From: Ephydatia muelleri
Taxonomy: Eukaryota; Porifera; Demospongiae; Spongillida; Spongillidae
Length of the DNA stretch: 64,000 bases
Assembly (NCBI GenBank): GCA_013339895.1
Contig: JABACO010000010.1
Coordinates: 6,151,445 to 6,215,444 of the forward strand
Direction of reading: 5' to 3'
The translations under genes and the position numbers were made by a program. Shown here piece by piece: positions 21,400 through 32,757 of the stretch; position 1 is the stretch's first letter; each line of letters begins with the position of its first letter. A model generated the notes under the pieces. It did not search any database and was not told the origin of the DNA. It worked only from the letters and a program-made list of their open reading frames with translations.

Positions 21400-22600
21400 C
21401 CCGGTCTGTGTGGGTGGTCCGTGTATATTTCGGCCATTTCAATTATTTGTTTTTCTATTCAAGAATAATAAAATTATGACCGCAAATTAGGTTCGATTCA
21501 ATACTCCATTTGTTAAAATTCGGTACACAATAGCCATTATTTCATTCTGCCGTAAAAACGAATTAACCGAATAACCATCAATTTTGTAGTCTACTCGTTT
21601 TCCAAAAAATTGAATATCGAAAAATGATAAATGGTTTGGAATCGGAACTCGTACGCGGAACGGGGGGTCGTTCCTGGAATGCGACGTGAGTCCAGGCCCG
21701 AAACAACGGGAGGCGTGTCCCAGTACAGTTTCTAGCGCTTCCGGCGAACGAATGCCTCAGCGGAGCAGTACAGCAGTACGTATGTATGAAAACTGTACGC
21801 TCAGCTCGGATGCTTACACTGAATTGTGGACGTGTGTGCAGGATCCTGCAGATTCCTCCATCCGGAAGACTGTAAACTTGAGGACTTAAGCGCTTGCGCC
21901 AACGTATGTATGGCAAACAACGGCTCTGTAATAGATCCCTGCACACAAACGGCAATAAAAATCAATGCATGTGCTTTTATATAGTGTTCACCAAACTGGC
22001 ATACACATGTAATCACATGAATGAATGCTAGGCATGCATGTGCTTGTCTAGCAAGTCAGTAGCAACACCTCACTGGCAGGGGCAGGCTTTTGCCTGCTCT
22101 TGCAATTGCTGAGTTGTTCACACCTCCATGCTGGCCCTGCATGACAGGCTCCGATCGCAAAATGTACACTGGTAACCGTGTAAATTTGTTACGGTTCCCG
22201 GTTATTTTGCTACAAAAAACTGGCGGTTAGTGATTCGCGACCAGTATTGCGTCATGCAATTTTTCTGGGCGGTCGATACTGTTGGCCTTGACCGTATCCG
22301 ATACGGTCAGGCAAACAGTATCGCCGATTTGCCGGTTTTCACGGTTGACGGTCCAACCGCGGCAACACTGCTTACAAGCCATCATTAGGACTAGGAGACG
22401 GCCCTTAGGGTCAGGGTTTAGGGTGCACGTGCCAAAGGCGCGCGAACTAGGTCATCTTTCACCCAAATTTCGAATCCATTGTCGAAAGACACCCGTTTGA
22501 ATTGTATTGCTTTTAATAATATTTTTGCCTCATAAAAGGGCACCTTAGGCACCATATAGCGCTAGCGTACGTACATGTTTTATAAACTTTCCTGCGTGTA
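21400..22600. other. Spacer without recognised gene
   Basis: No known domain or repeat border. A TTAGGGTCAGGGTTTAGGGT stretch near 22407 is telomere-like, but is a single short occurrence. Confidence 0.5.
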
Positions 22601-22603
22601 CAC

Positions 22604-22792
22604 AAAGCGATGTGATGGGGTTAAGTAATGGTCCCATTAGTTAACCCATCACATCGCTTTTCAGTTCGATCAGTTCTTAACCCAACAAGGTCCTATTTTA
22701 TTGGCCAAACCAGAGCTGAGATCATCTAATATATGATCTCTGGCCAAACCCACAGGGCTCAATAAAATAGGACCTTGTTGGGTTAAGAACTG
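22604..22792. repeat. Pair of hairpins (20-bp and 33-bp arms)
   Basis: AAAGCGATGTGATGG...CCATCACATCGCTTT near 22604-22660 is followed by 33-bp arms at 22671-22703 and 22760-22792. The latter exactly complement each other. The enclosed loop has a smaller stem with CCAGAG...GATCAT / ATGATCTCTGG, similar to 26885-26920. It resembles a foldback MITE. Confidence 0.8.
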
Positions 22793-23861
22793 AACTAAAA
22801 AGCGCAGCCCTTGGGTGTCACCAACACATAACTAACCATGAGGTAGAGTCCCCTGGGTCTGGCAAACACAGAGGGACCTATGGATTATTTGTCATCATAA
22901 TTTAGTACCCTGGATTACTGAGCATGCACCGTACAAAGACACAGGAGGTACTGTACTAGTCTCGTACCCAGACCCACCATGACGTAAGCGTTTATCGCTT
23001 ACAGTATAAATACTACGTGGCTGGTCCAAGATTTTTGTTCCAGCGTCCTGATTTTTTAGGATGCTGTTTACTTCTAAATATAGTCTTACGTAATGCTCGC
23101 GACGTAACTTTAATGTCATTACGAATCAATTACCGGATGTCAATCGGGATGAACCAGAGATAATATATAGAGGGATTGGAAACCCACCCACGCATGCGTA
23201 TACTCTCTATGCAATGCACGCGGACAGGGCTATCTAGTGCGAATCACACCTATAAACATGCATAATCTCTGGAAAAGGCGGGAATAGAGATCGATTGTTT
23301 GTCAAATTCAGTGGAGTTTTGTACGACAACAGCCCAGCAAATTCGATTTGTAAGATAGTAAAGGCGTGAGGGAATACAGTTTTACGCTACATTTGTTGTG
23401 AGCCTTGTTAAATAAAGTTGTATTCCTTTGTTTTCGGGGCGCCATCTTGACACGGCGTCGTTTTGTACCTCCATCGGCTTTCCTGTATGACATATGCGGT
23501 TCATTTTTGCTGCAACAGGTAGATCTCGGTGTTGTGAGTGACACAAAGGTGTTTTTGAGAGCTCCTGTCAAGCAAAACGCGTGTTTCTGGCTTTTGTATG
23601 ACTTTTGGAGTCCCTTCCGTTTTGTACCTGTATCGCCGCACTACCTGGAAAGAAGATAGTGTAAGGTATATTTTCTGATTGTGCTATGTTGATAACTTGA
23701 CCGATGCTTGTTTTGGTTCGAATCAAAAGTTGTTTGGGCCCTGCTCACTCCGCGAAAGTGTATCAATTGTAATGCATGGACGCGTTCAATGTACATGGTT
23801 ATTAATAAGCCAGAGTACTCTGAACTGACTTTCCTCATATGATCTTTTCTTCTATACGGGT

Positions 23862-24092
23862 AGGCCTAGACGTTGTACTCTGTGTTGGTCTGGAGAGCTC
23901 CTACCAAGGGACCTTGACATATACTTCAGGAGGTCATTTGTCAAGGTCCTTTTGGGTGCAATGCTTGGCCAAGGCAAGCCCATTGATTCATTCCTACACA
24001 CACTAGCCAGTGGGTCAGAGTCCAGGAAAAGCCTGTCAATTCTGGTCAGTGAGTTGTCAGTCTGCCCGTGGAACAGGTGCACTGTTGATTGA
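23862..24092 (+). pseudogene. Exon-like captured fragment inside the Mutator-like element
   Basis: An open frame of about 77 codons ends in TGA at 24090-24092. It contains SGELLPRDLDIYFRRSFVKV and then LLGAMLGQGKPIDSFLHTL. The composition looks like a folded helical protein rather than noise, and a TAG acceptor-like site lies just before it. I do not recognise the parent gene. It is probably a captured host exon, with low confidence. Confidence 0.4.
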
Positions 24093-24276
24093 AGCATGTC
24101 CACCTGGGAGGTGGAAGAAGGGGTGTGTCAGGTAGCCACGGTAACATGGTGCATTGATAGGACAACAACAGGTGGAAGTGGAGGCACACACACATGTCTG
24201 CGCCTTTCAGGTAACATGGCTGCACCAATGCATGAAACAGTCAACCATGAGGCAGCAAGTGTTTGAAGTATTATAA

Positions 24277-24280
<4 letters not shown>

Positions 24281-24322
<42 letters not shown>

Positions 24323-24348
24323 CACACACACACACACACACACACACG
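24281..24348 (+). repeat. (CA)n microsatellite
   Basis: CA repeat with one GAA interruption. Confidence 0.95.
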
Positions 24349-24401
24349 GAATGGTGTTAAGGTTACGATCAGGTTTGGATTGTGATGAGGACATGACTTG
24401 C

Positions 24402-24510
24402 CTCCATCTTGACGGCTATGTTCTTGTTCTTGTTGACCGGGAAGAAGTCCCTGATGGCCCTTAGCTCCTCGGTGCAGTGTCTGATGTACCACACCTCATA
24501 ATCAAAGTGC
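24402..24510 (-). pseudogene. Exon-like captured fragment with splice borders
   Basis: The minus strand has a strong pyrimidine tract and CCCCAG acceptor, then about 36 codons with HFDYEVWYIRHC and ELRAIRDFFPVNKNKN, then a GCAAGT donor of the minor GC-AG type. Such borders suggest that a genuine exon with flanking intron was captured. The parent gene is not recognised. Confidence 0.5.
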
Positions 24511-25590
24511 CTGGGGAGAGGGAGGAGAGAGGAGGGAGGAGGGGAGAGGAAGGGGAGAGGGAGGATGGAGTAGGGAGAGGAGAAGGGAGTAGAGGGAGGA
24601 GGGAGGAGAGGGAGGAGGGATGTTTTATTTCTGTGGTCAATTATAATGGTTAACTGGAATGAAGACATCTCCAACACTGCGTTAGATTTGATTGTCGACA
24701 TGTGGATCACTATACGGGGCTTTGCCCAAGCTAATGCTTGGATGGAACTGTACAAAAAGGAGCAGAAGAAAAGCATGCAGAAAACAAAAGGGTTGAGAAA
24801 GCAACTGATTGCACACGTAAAGCTCTACATGTAGCTCTTTGAGTTCAATGTGCTTTACAGTAGTGTTTTATGGTATGTTGTATGGTTTCATAACCCTTGC
24901 CAGCCCTATCCGCGTTAATTGGTGTTATGTGGGTGGGTTTCCAATCCCTCTATATATTATCTCTGGATGAACCCCTGCAAAGTATGTTCGAGTCCTGCCT
25001 TAGGCTTAGAGCGAAGAACAAGAAATTATGCTGCTTGGAACTGCATTGACTGTTGCATGCACCGACACGTTAGTGACTCTGGCTAAAGGATGGTTATGTT
25101 GGGATGATGAAAGAGCAGTGCAGGAGTTTTCTAATGGATAAATTTTGTCTTTATCGAACCGTGTCGAAGTATTCATCATCGGAAAGTTATCTTAAAACCG
25201 AGCTTTTGAGACGTAATACTGATCCGGAGGTAGCTGAGATCAGGGTTACTAAGAGAAAAGCTAAGCGAGGTGAACAGGCAGTGTTGTGAGTTGTAGTGCA
25301 TGTGGATGCATACAGCACAACTTATACCCTAAGGTTGTTGAACAATCCAGCTATGAGAATACATACACTTAGTCTCACGCCAAACAAGCAATTGCGAAGT
25401 CCTTAGGTCGCAGTTCACACAATGACACTATCAGTGCTTAGACAAGTGCACATAATGGAAGGATGCGTTTGGATGCATTCATCCTGTTTTGGAGGACTAG
25501 CACACAAAGATGAAGGTCAGACTGTCAGGTGACAATCAGGCACCTGCATTTCATTTATTGGCACAGGATAGCAAAATTGAGTTGATTATG

Positions 25591-25675
25591 TGAGTTCATT
25601 CACACTGTTGTTGCAGATGGTGTGGTCACATCAGATGTGACCACACCATCTGCAACAACAGTGTGAATGAACTCA
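25591..25675. repeat. Perfect 42-bp-arm hairpin at the turn of the foldback
   Basis: 25591-25632 and 25634-25675 are exact reverse complements around a single A. Confidence 0.95.
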
Positions 25676-25785
25676 TATTGTGTGAACTGCGACCTAAGGA
25701 CTTCGCAATCACTTGTTTGGAGTGAGACAAGGTGTATGTCTTCTCATAGCTGGATTGTTCAACAACCTTAGGAGAGCAAATAGTA

Positions 25786-26223
25786 CTATAAGTTGTGCTG
25801 TATGAATCTACATGCAATACAACTCACAACTTTAACTGCCTGTTCACCTCGCTTAGCTTTTCTCTTAATAATCCTGATCTCAGCTACCTCCGGATCAGTA
25901 TTACGTCTCAAAAGCTCGGTTTTAAGATAACTTTCCGATGATGAATACTTCGACATGGTCCGATAACATTCTAGACAAATGTATCCATTAGAAAACTCCT
26001 GCACTGCTCTTTCATCATCCCAACATAACCATCCTTTAGCCAGAGTCACCAACGTGTCGGTGCATGCAACAGTCAACGCAGTTCCAAACAGCATTCTTGT
26101 TCTTCGCTCTACTTTGCAGGGGTTCATCCCGATTGACATCCGGTAATTGATTCGTAATGACATTAAAGTTACGTCGCGACCTAGAAGTAAACAGCATCCA
26201 AAAAAATCAGGACGCTGGAACAA
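25786..26223 (-). pseudogene. Zinc-binding N-terminal exon-like fragment in the foldback arm
   Basis: This minus-strand frame stays open across the right arm. It includes GWLCWDDERAVQEFSNGYIC, then LECYRTMSKYSSSESYLKTEL and a basic KRKAKRGEQ. Four Cys (C..., IC-x2-C) and a following helix resemble ZAD-like N-terminal domains. The left-arm copy (25020-25285) has a deletion and a stop in the same place. The arm duplication shows it was inside the element before it became a palindrome. The gene is unknown. Confidence 0.5.
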
Positions 26224-26494
26224 AAATCTTGGACGAGTTTCCCAGACCCACCTGTCGTAGTGTTTATACTGTAAGCGATAAACGCTTACGTCATGGTGGG
26301 TCTGGGTACGAGACTAGTACTGTACTGTACAACTTGCATCATGTTGCAACGAGGCATCACATACTAATTTTGCCTCCGGTTACCCTCACCGCCCAAATCA
26401 CTCAAACACCATTTTTGAACCACACGATACCAGTCTGCTCTATACCACACCCACCGGCGCTGCGGACGCACCTCGCACTCACCGTACTTGGTTA

Positions 26495-27596
26495 GTCTCG
26501 TACCCAGACCCGACTGACGTAAGCATTATCGCGTAATGTTGATGCTATACGTACGTCTGGGAAACAAGTTCCACGGCACTGGAATTCGGGTGCCCAATCA
26601 AATTGCAGCGTTTTCGTGACGTCATACTACGTATGATCAAATTAAGTCTGCAAGGTGAACCACTCCCACAAATCACTTCACTTGAACGATGGATCTTGAT
26701 GGTCGTGTATCCGAAAGACTTGGTTTCTCCATCGTGCGTCCAAATCAGCGCAAGTCAATCAAGGCGTTCCTAGAAGGAAACACTTCCAACGCATATTCTC
26801 ATTCTTTCAATATATATTGGTGCAGCGTCCGTTGTGCACACCACCTGCACTAGTTCACATTCGGTACACGAAGTACACTGTATTACCAGAGATCATAATA
26901 TTATATGATCTCTGGTATTACAACACATACTGCCAGCACGTGAGCAGGGGCCAATCTATTAATTTTGCCTATATTTAGAGGAAGTGAGCCCACACCTCCT
27001 CCTGGAAAAAACCCTTTCAGTATAAAAGGGAAAAACCGAGTTCAGAGCTGCTCAATAATTCATTTATATGCCTTCGTGGAAGAGTTTGTCGTTAATTTCT
27101 TCAGTTGCACACCGTCGTGAATACGTACACCTGATTTCTCATGGGGGAAAAAAGTGGGGTTAGCTCTGCCAGTGGCTGTGCACAATACGCCTAATAATAA
27201 TACTATAATAGAGTGTAACACGCATTCCTCAACCTTATATCCAAGCCCAGATGCGCACGCACACCAGCTGAAGAACATGTGCTCCCCATCACCTGATATC
27301 TACAGCTGCACATTCACATACACCCCTTACCATCTTTATCGATCTACATGCTTACATGTACGCTGCGTGCACAACACATGCATGTAGGCTACGCCTCCAT
27401 ATTCTGCTGGGAGCATATTTTCTGTCTAATTCGTTCCTCAAACGACAGAAAAATGTATATGTTTTTGTATCCTACCGACGGGCGGCTGTGACGCAGCTAA
27501 TAATTAATTTGATGTCGTCACGCATGTTTTTTTAAACCTTGTGGAACGATTTTATTATGCGATAATGCTTACGTCAGTCGGGTCTGGGTACGAGAC
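26495..27596. mobile_element. 1.1-kb element with GTCTCGTACCCAGACCCGAC ends
   Basis: The ends GTCTCGTACCCAGACCCGAC-TGACGTAAGCATTATCGCGTAAT and their reverse complement at 27553-27596 match almost fully. Both are flanked by TA at 26493-26494 and 27597-27598. It belongs to the same family as 22959-26314 and lies only 180 bp from it. It carries a RecQ-like fragment and a small CCAGAGATCATA hairpin near 26885-26920. No transposase is seen. Confidence 0.85.
26699..26782 (+). pseudogene. RecQ-like helicase N-terminal fragment
   Basis: The frame reads MDLDGRVSERLGFSIVRPNQ, then RKSIKAFLEGN. It resembles the Q-motif region just before Walker A in RecQ-type helicases (LRPxQxxAIxAFLEGxD). Similarity stops at the point where a GKD-LPTG motif would be expected, and unrelated sequence follows. 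This is an isolated captured exon start, not a helicase gene. Confidence 0.55.
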
Positions 27597-27598
27597 TA

Positions 27599-28735
27599 GT
27601 ACATGCTAGCTATAGCGTATTTTTTTATAGCCAGGCCTTTGTGCGTAAGATAGTAGCTAGAACTCAATGACACAGTTATCCCTACTGCGCTGTCTTTGAC
27701 TAACCCCTTGATAGAGTATGGGTCGGATTGACAGAAGGTTACTGACGGCAGAGTGCTGTGTTCGCGCACGAACCTCGTGTACCAGTAATCGTGAGTGTAT
27801 GGCCTTGCAGTTCCACTATCCCAAAAGGATATAGAGACTTGACAGTGATGACAAAAGTTTACAGCCAGACAGCAGCACAGTGTGATGCAAGTATGAATAA
27901 TTCACCATAAATTAGTCCCAGATTTTAAAGTGCATGGGGTTCACAAAAGTGCCCTTATAAAGTTTCGTGTAGGGGTCAGAGTCAAAAATATACCTCCTGC
28001 TATAAAAAATGTCTCAGTACTTCTGCACTTATAATCTGTCCTGTAGACTTGAACATTTAGTCTGCGTGATTTAATAAAAAAATTGACCAAATATAACTAT
28101 CACATGTTCCTTGTACAAAAGTATAGTAAATGAACACATTTCAGCGGGAACCAAAACAAAAAACAAAAAGTGTTATTATTACTAGTATAATAATCCATCC
28201 TGTAGATTTCCTTTCCATAGAGGAACTGTTGGCGTTTAAACTTTATCTGGCCTGCATGCTGCCATTTTTAACCTTATATACCGGTACATACCCCTTTCCA
28301 TGAAAAGGGTATGTCTTTATTTATTAAATTATAATTATAATAAAATTTAATTCCCCTGTTCCAAGCATTTTATTTTTTTTGCAAGGAATGATCAACAACT
28401 AATTATTTTACAAAGATAAAAAAGCACACTGAGATGAGCAAATGTTAATGATGTAGCTTGTACCTGTTTGGATTGGAACAATTGAAGTAGTTAAGCAGAT
28501 CTAGAACTACATGCTCTGTTGATGTATTTACAATTCAATTAGCTATAAGTTGCAGTACATTATTTTAGCCGTGCTTTCATATAATGCCACTCTTATTTCT
28601 CCTGCTGCACACATGCCCTCCCTTTCACATTCCCCTATCGCATACTGTACACTGACAACATGTCTGCCCCCACCCTTCTAATCATTAATTGTACTGATAC
28701 AAGTAGATAGTTTTTCTAACAGATGTGATTGCTTC
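27599..28735. other. Spacer without recognised gene
   Basis: No domain-like frames. It contains the second copy of the short dispersed motif noted near 7518-7550 (at 28562-28590). Confidence 0.5.
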
Positions 28736-28748
28736 CCGGGCTGTGGCG

Positions 28749-28800
28749 CGACCCCCCCCCCCCCCCCCCCCCCCCCCCACCCCCCCCCCCCCCCCTCCCC
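28749..28800 (+). repeat. C-homopolymer run
   Basis: About 45 C with two interrupting bases; assembly length may be unreliable. Confidence 0.95.
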
Positions 28801-28816
28801 GAAACAAGACGCAAAA

Positions 28817-29057
28817 TGGGACAGTTTTCGCCCCACGGTTTAAATGTTATAAAAATGCATCGCGTTTGAATCGCTATAACTTCCCAACGGATAACGCTAT
28901 CGACTTCCTATTTTCAACACTTCATACTACACCATTTCACTATGAGGTTTGAAAATAGGAAGTCGATAGCGTTATCCGTTGGGAAGGTATAGCGATTCAA
29001 ACGCGATGCATTTTTATAACATTTTAACCGTGGGGCAATTTTCGCGGAAACTGTCCC
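28817..29057. mobile_element. Foldback MITE with about 100-bp arms
   Basis: 28817-28917 and 28949-29057 are near-perfect reverse complements, sharing CGCGTTTGAATCGCTATA and GATAACGCTATCGACTTCC. The ends read GGGACAGTTT. Diverged relatives lie at 34857-35162 and 45369-45866 (shared GAAAATAGGAAGTC, ATTTATAACATTTTA and an outer ACAGTT end). No coding content. Confidence 0.85.
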
Positions 29058-29186
29058 AAATATGATATTATCATATACGTGTATACATAGCGCACGCGCA
29101 CTCGTTGTTTCGCCAGCGTGCGCGTGCTATGTAAGCGTATATGCGTAACAATAGTGCCAGCTGCTTGTGCCAGCTGCTACTTTGTA

Positions 29187-29620
29187 TTGGATCATCTGGT
29201 TTTATCGAGCCTCAAGCAATGTCGAGCCAAAAGCGAAAACGAAGTGGAGCAGAGAACAAATAAAGCCAAGTTGCAACGTCAATTAATCTCAAGTGCACAA
29301 TCCGTACCAAGCATAAAATCTTTATGGTAATTGCGTGCATGTGTATATGTATAAACATTTTCACTGAATATGCTGTTTATGATTATTATAGGGAGAATCA
29401 CCCAGCAGACAGTCCAGCAGAATATCACCGCAGGACTCTTGCTATTCCTTTGCTAGATTGTATTATTTCATTCACGATTTTCATCTCTGTCCAGAACTGC
29501 ATCCAAAACTTTATACCTGGTACCCACAATAGCGGCGAACACGATTTGAACGATTTTGTATCGCTGTATGTGCATACTGTATTATTTCTAGTTCATACTG
29601 ATTGCATTTGGTGCCCTCCG
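29187..29620 (+). pseudogene. hAT-type transposase fragment (ZNF862-like), two exon pieces
   Basis: The first piece, near 29187-29328, reads NEVEQRTNKAKLQRQL and ends at a GTAATT donor. After a TTATTATAG acceptor the second reads ADSPAEYHRRTLAIPLLDCI. That block (xAExYYRxxxxIPLLDxxI) is a hallmark of hAT-derived ZNF862-like proteins, lying between the DDE residues. Similarity fades by about 29560. Downstream frames to 29950 look random. Residual fragment; moderately sure. Confidence 0.65.
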
Positions 29621-29950
29621 CCTAGAGGTCGTTGTAAGCTCCCCATGCAAGAGTCGATAGGGTGGATCTCCAAAAGCTGTGGAATTTTCGAGATATGGCT
29701 CCCAAAACCGCTACATATGGACACGTTGCATGACAACGCTGCGGTGCAGACTGTCAACATGCATGTGTTATTGCCTGCATGCCTTTTAAAATTTGGGAGT
29801 CATAATGCATATCCCAAATTGAAAAAAGAGTACATTCTAGAATATGCATATGCTTCAGTAAAAGTAGACACTGATGCATCAAACATATCAAAGCTGACTG
29901 ACTATGCATTTTCTGTTCAAAGCATGCAGCAATTGATTACTGCCATGTAA

Positions 29951-30374
29951 TATTTAAAATACTCCATATGCTGGACATGGCTCCATATTCTCTTGAGCCA
30001 ATGAGGGAGCCAGTGTCTTAATCACTCCATATGCATTGTTCTGTTCCAGTTGAAGTTGGATGCTCTTTGTGTTACCTACAGTTTTATTTGTGCTTATGTT
30101 CGGTTTATGGCATAACATACACTATTCATGTACCTTTGTGTTTACATCTGATACACACAGCAGAGCAGATCACACCCAAAACTGTTGAAATCATCAGTAC
30201 TGAAGCTCCACAAATGGTTCCATATACTGTGTAATCAGTGTAAACGTATGTATGTCAAGTCACATGCGGTCATGCAGTCAATTCAAATGATCATCACATA
30301 TCCTTAATGTTAATCCATAGCATGTGTATATACCCATTCTTACCTATGGTATTTAAAAATTCACGTGTTTGATA
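29951..30374. other. Spacer without recognised gene
   Basis: No recognisable domain; short AT-rich frames only. Confidence 0.5.
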
Positions 30375-31460
30375 AATGTGCAGTGTTGGAGTCATAGAAG
30401 GGGTAGCAAGGGATGTTTCAATTGTAGCACTTGTGAAAGCAAGTATCTGAAATCCTGTAAAATACTTAGTGACACTACCTATTATTATATTCTCACAATA
30501 CAAACATATGTATTTATGTATCACATAGCAATGCATGACACCAGACCACCATAACACTAACCTTGTGGTGTTCTATTTGGTACCATGTAAATCCATGTAG
30601 CTGCATTCCCATTTCCAGCTCCATTGACCGCAAAGAGTGTAAATAAAATAGTACCATTATAATCCAAGATGGTAGTATTTTCCCCTCCATAATATGTCAG
30701 ATCCATAAGGACAAGTGAGGAATTACAAGGCATTGAAGGCTTACATCCTGCTGGATTACTGATTATCACAGATATGTTGGTGATATTGTTATTTAGAATA
30801 TAATGAGATATTGTGGGAGGTATTGATGTCACAAGAGATGGTGGGGCCCACCATGAAACTGTTAGGGTACTGTTTGAGAAAATAATTGCAAACCATTGTG
30901 GTGGTGATAATATATCTGTATAGAAAAAGGAGTGGCATATGTATGCCATGTACAGTAAAGTAGAGATTATATGCAATGAACATAAAGAAAAAATTACGAA
31001 ACGTCTGTGCACCATTTCAGATAATTTGGCTCAAATTTGCAACTCATCTACCAATCAATTTCACGTATTATTTTTATTATTTGTTACTACATTCAATGTT
31101 ATCCATTAAAAGAAATCACATAATTACATTAACTAGATGTACATGTACCTTGAAGAAATAGCTTCACAGGATTACTTGACTGATGATATGAAGAATTCTG
31201 CACTGTACAGATCACTGTAATGTTGTGGTTGGCTTTGGTGGTTGGAACAATGAGCTGAGAGGACACAGTAAGTCCATCTGGTGATACGATGAAGGGTGTG
31301 TATCGTATCCCTTTGATGAGTACATATGATCTGCCTGTTGCATATCCATCCACTGTCCAAAAGAGAGCTGTTCCATATCCCAAGCAGTTGAAGGTAAAGT
31401 TTGATGCATTATTCTCAAAGGTTGTGTAGTCACGAGATGGTGAAAGGAAAATGCCAACAA
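30375..31460 (-). CDS. Ig / fibronectin-III-like receptor ectodomain, three exons
   Basis: Minus-strand exons with good borders. 31149-31460 encodes an Ig-like domain (NASNFTFNC, then VSSQLIVPTTKANHNITVIC, giving the Cys pair). 30562-30915 encodes a fibronectin-III-like domain (PPQWFAIIFSNSTLTVSWWA ... LFTLFAVNGAGNG). About 30375-30467 encodes a Thr/Ser-rich stalk (SATIETSLATPSMTP). N-glycosylation sites NxS/T are plentiful. The protein is presumably an adhesion or receptor ectodomain; membrane and cytoplasmic exons are not found. A paralogue lies inverted at 39590-40770. Frames are intact here, so it may be expressed, but the first and last exons are uncertain. Confidence 0.65.
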
Positions 31461-31539
31461 CTATGTAGTATGAATAGCAAATAATAGAATGAGAGTATAA
31501 CTTATCACAAAGTGAAGACATAGTAAGAGACGCCAAATA

Positions 31540-32610
31540 ACGTAGTCTAAATGATGCATACGATGTGATGTACTTTAAGCATGCAGACTTCAGGTCCTAC
31601 TGAAGTTCACGATACAGTTATGCTGCTCAACTGAAACTCTTGGCCATTCACCCTGATTATGAGCATTTCTTGTATTAACTATTCAATGTGTACAGGTACT
31701 GAGTGCTTAAGGCTGTAAGGTTGGCTGCTTGGCACATTATGCTGATTGTTTAATTACAATATAGCACCGACATGGCACAGTGAGACATTTCACAATGCCC
31801 ATTGATATGTCGTTGAAGATTATATGTCATGATAAGAATGACATGGCCCCCCCCCCCCCCCCCCCTGAATTCAGATTGGAGGAATGGAAGAAATCATGCA
31901 GCCAATAATGACTGTTATCTTCTGTAAGTTTATACAGATCAGTAACCATGACAGCTGAAATGTCTGTTACTACCAGTAGTCCCATGTATGTTTACACAAC
32001 GCCAACATGTAAGCATTTGATGTAAGCACTCATTCTTAGCATGCAGTGCTGCATGCAGGAGACATGATGGAGTTAAAATAACCACATCCTACCCAATAAC
32101 TGCCATGGAAATTTTGTTGTGTGGTGCGAAGCTGGGACTCATTATTATTATTATTTAAATGATCATCAATGCACATTATCATACATATATAGGGCATGTC
32201 AAGAAATAAATTTGTTCTGTCAAGTGGGTTTCCCCATATACAATAAAGCTGAGCCTCTCCACCAAAATGCATTCACTTTGAATCACAAATAGATAATGTA
32301 TGTGAATACTTTTTAACTATGGAATTGGTCTAGTTCCATCTGTGACAGCCATCACTGTGGGCCATTGGGTGCAAGATGGAAAACTATCTGAAGAACATTT
32401 CCACTGAAGTGTGCACAATGCAATTGTGTATGAAGAAACGACAGAGCTCCTGAGTCAGAGGACTATTCAGCTATGAAGACAATGGGTCATTGACCTTCTT
32501 AGAACTGCTGGTATTGTTTTAAAGTGTCTTTTTACTTTACTCTGGGTTTGTGTTTCTTATTAATTGCATTCCAAAGCATAAAATATGCCTAAATATAATT
32601 ACACAAAAGA
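31540..32610. other. Spacer without recognised gene
   Basis: No gene. It contains a C homopolymer at about 31847-31865. Confidence 0.5.
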
Positions 32611-32613
32611 ACA

Positions 32614-32757
32614 CATGTATTCCTGACCTAAGGAGTGCAAAACTGTATGTCTGACCTTGGGTGTAGATAAATGTATGCCTGACTGAGGGAGTAAAAAATG
32701 TATTCCTGACCTTGGGAGTCCAAAAATGTATGCCTGGCTTTGAGAGTATACAAAGGT
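32614..32757 (+). repeat. Short tandem repeat, about 34-bp period
   Basis: About four degenerate units of ATGTATGCCTGACCTTGGGA followed by GT and an A-rich end. Confidence 0.75.

Larger units (their letters stand above)
23156..24964. mobile_element. Mutator-like element with 9-bp TSD, carrying gene fragments
   Basis: The element starts AGAGATAATATATAGAGGG and ends in the reverse complement. The inverted ends continue through GGAAACCCACCC and the CGCGGA-AGGGCT block for about 90 bp. GGATGAACC is duplicated at 23147-23155 and 24965-24973. The undamaged arm of the surrounding foldback at about 26120 shows the empty site with one copy. A 9-bp duplication with long inverted ends fits Mutator-like elements. 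No MULE transposase is seen. It holds two exon-like pieces and a (CA)n tract. Confidence 0.85.
22959..26314. mobile_element. Giant foldback element with GTCTCGTACCCAGACCC ends
   Basis: Both ends read GTCTCGTACCCAGACCCACC inwards and are flanked by TA. Nearly the whole element is one inverted repeat. 22959-23155 plus 24974-25632 (left arm, split by a later insertion) pair with 25634-26314 (right arm). Arm differences are small, except for about 170 bases near 25416-25590 present only on the left. The turn is a perfect 42-bp-arm hairpin at 25591-25675. Both arms carry copies of one gene fragment. Without the inserted 1.8 kb it is about 1.5 kb. A TA duplication suggests a Tc1/mariner-like mover, which is inference. 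Confidence 0.85.

Noticed and set aside
22383..22430. Telomere repeat tract (TTAGGG-like)
   Set aside because: Only a few irregular copies; no extended array.
29620..29950. Extension of the hAT-like frame to 208 residues
   Set aside because: Similarity ends early; the remainder lacks hAT blocks and has random composition.
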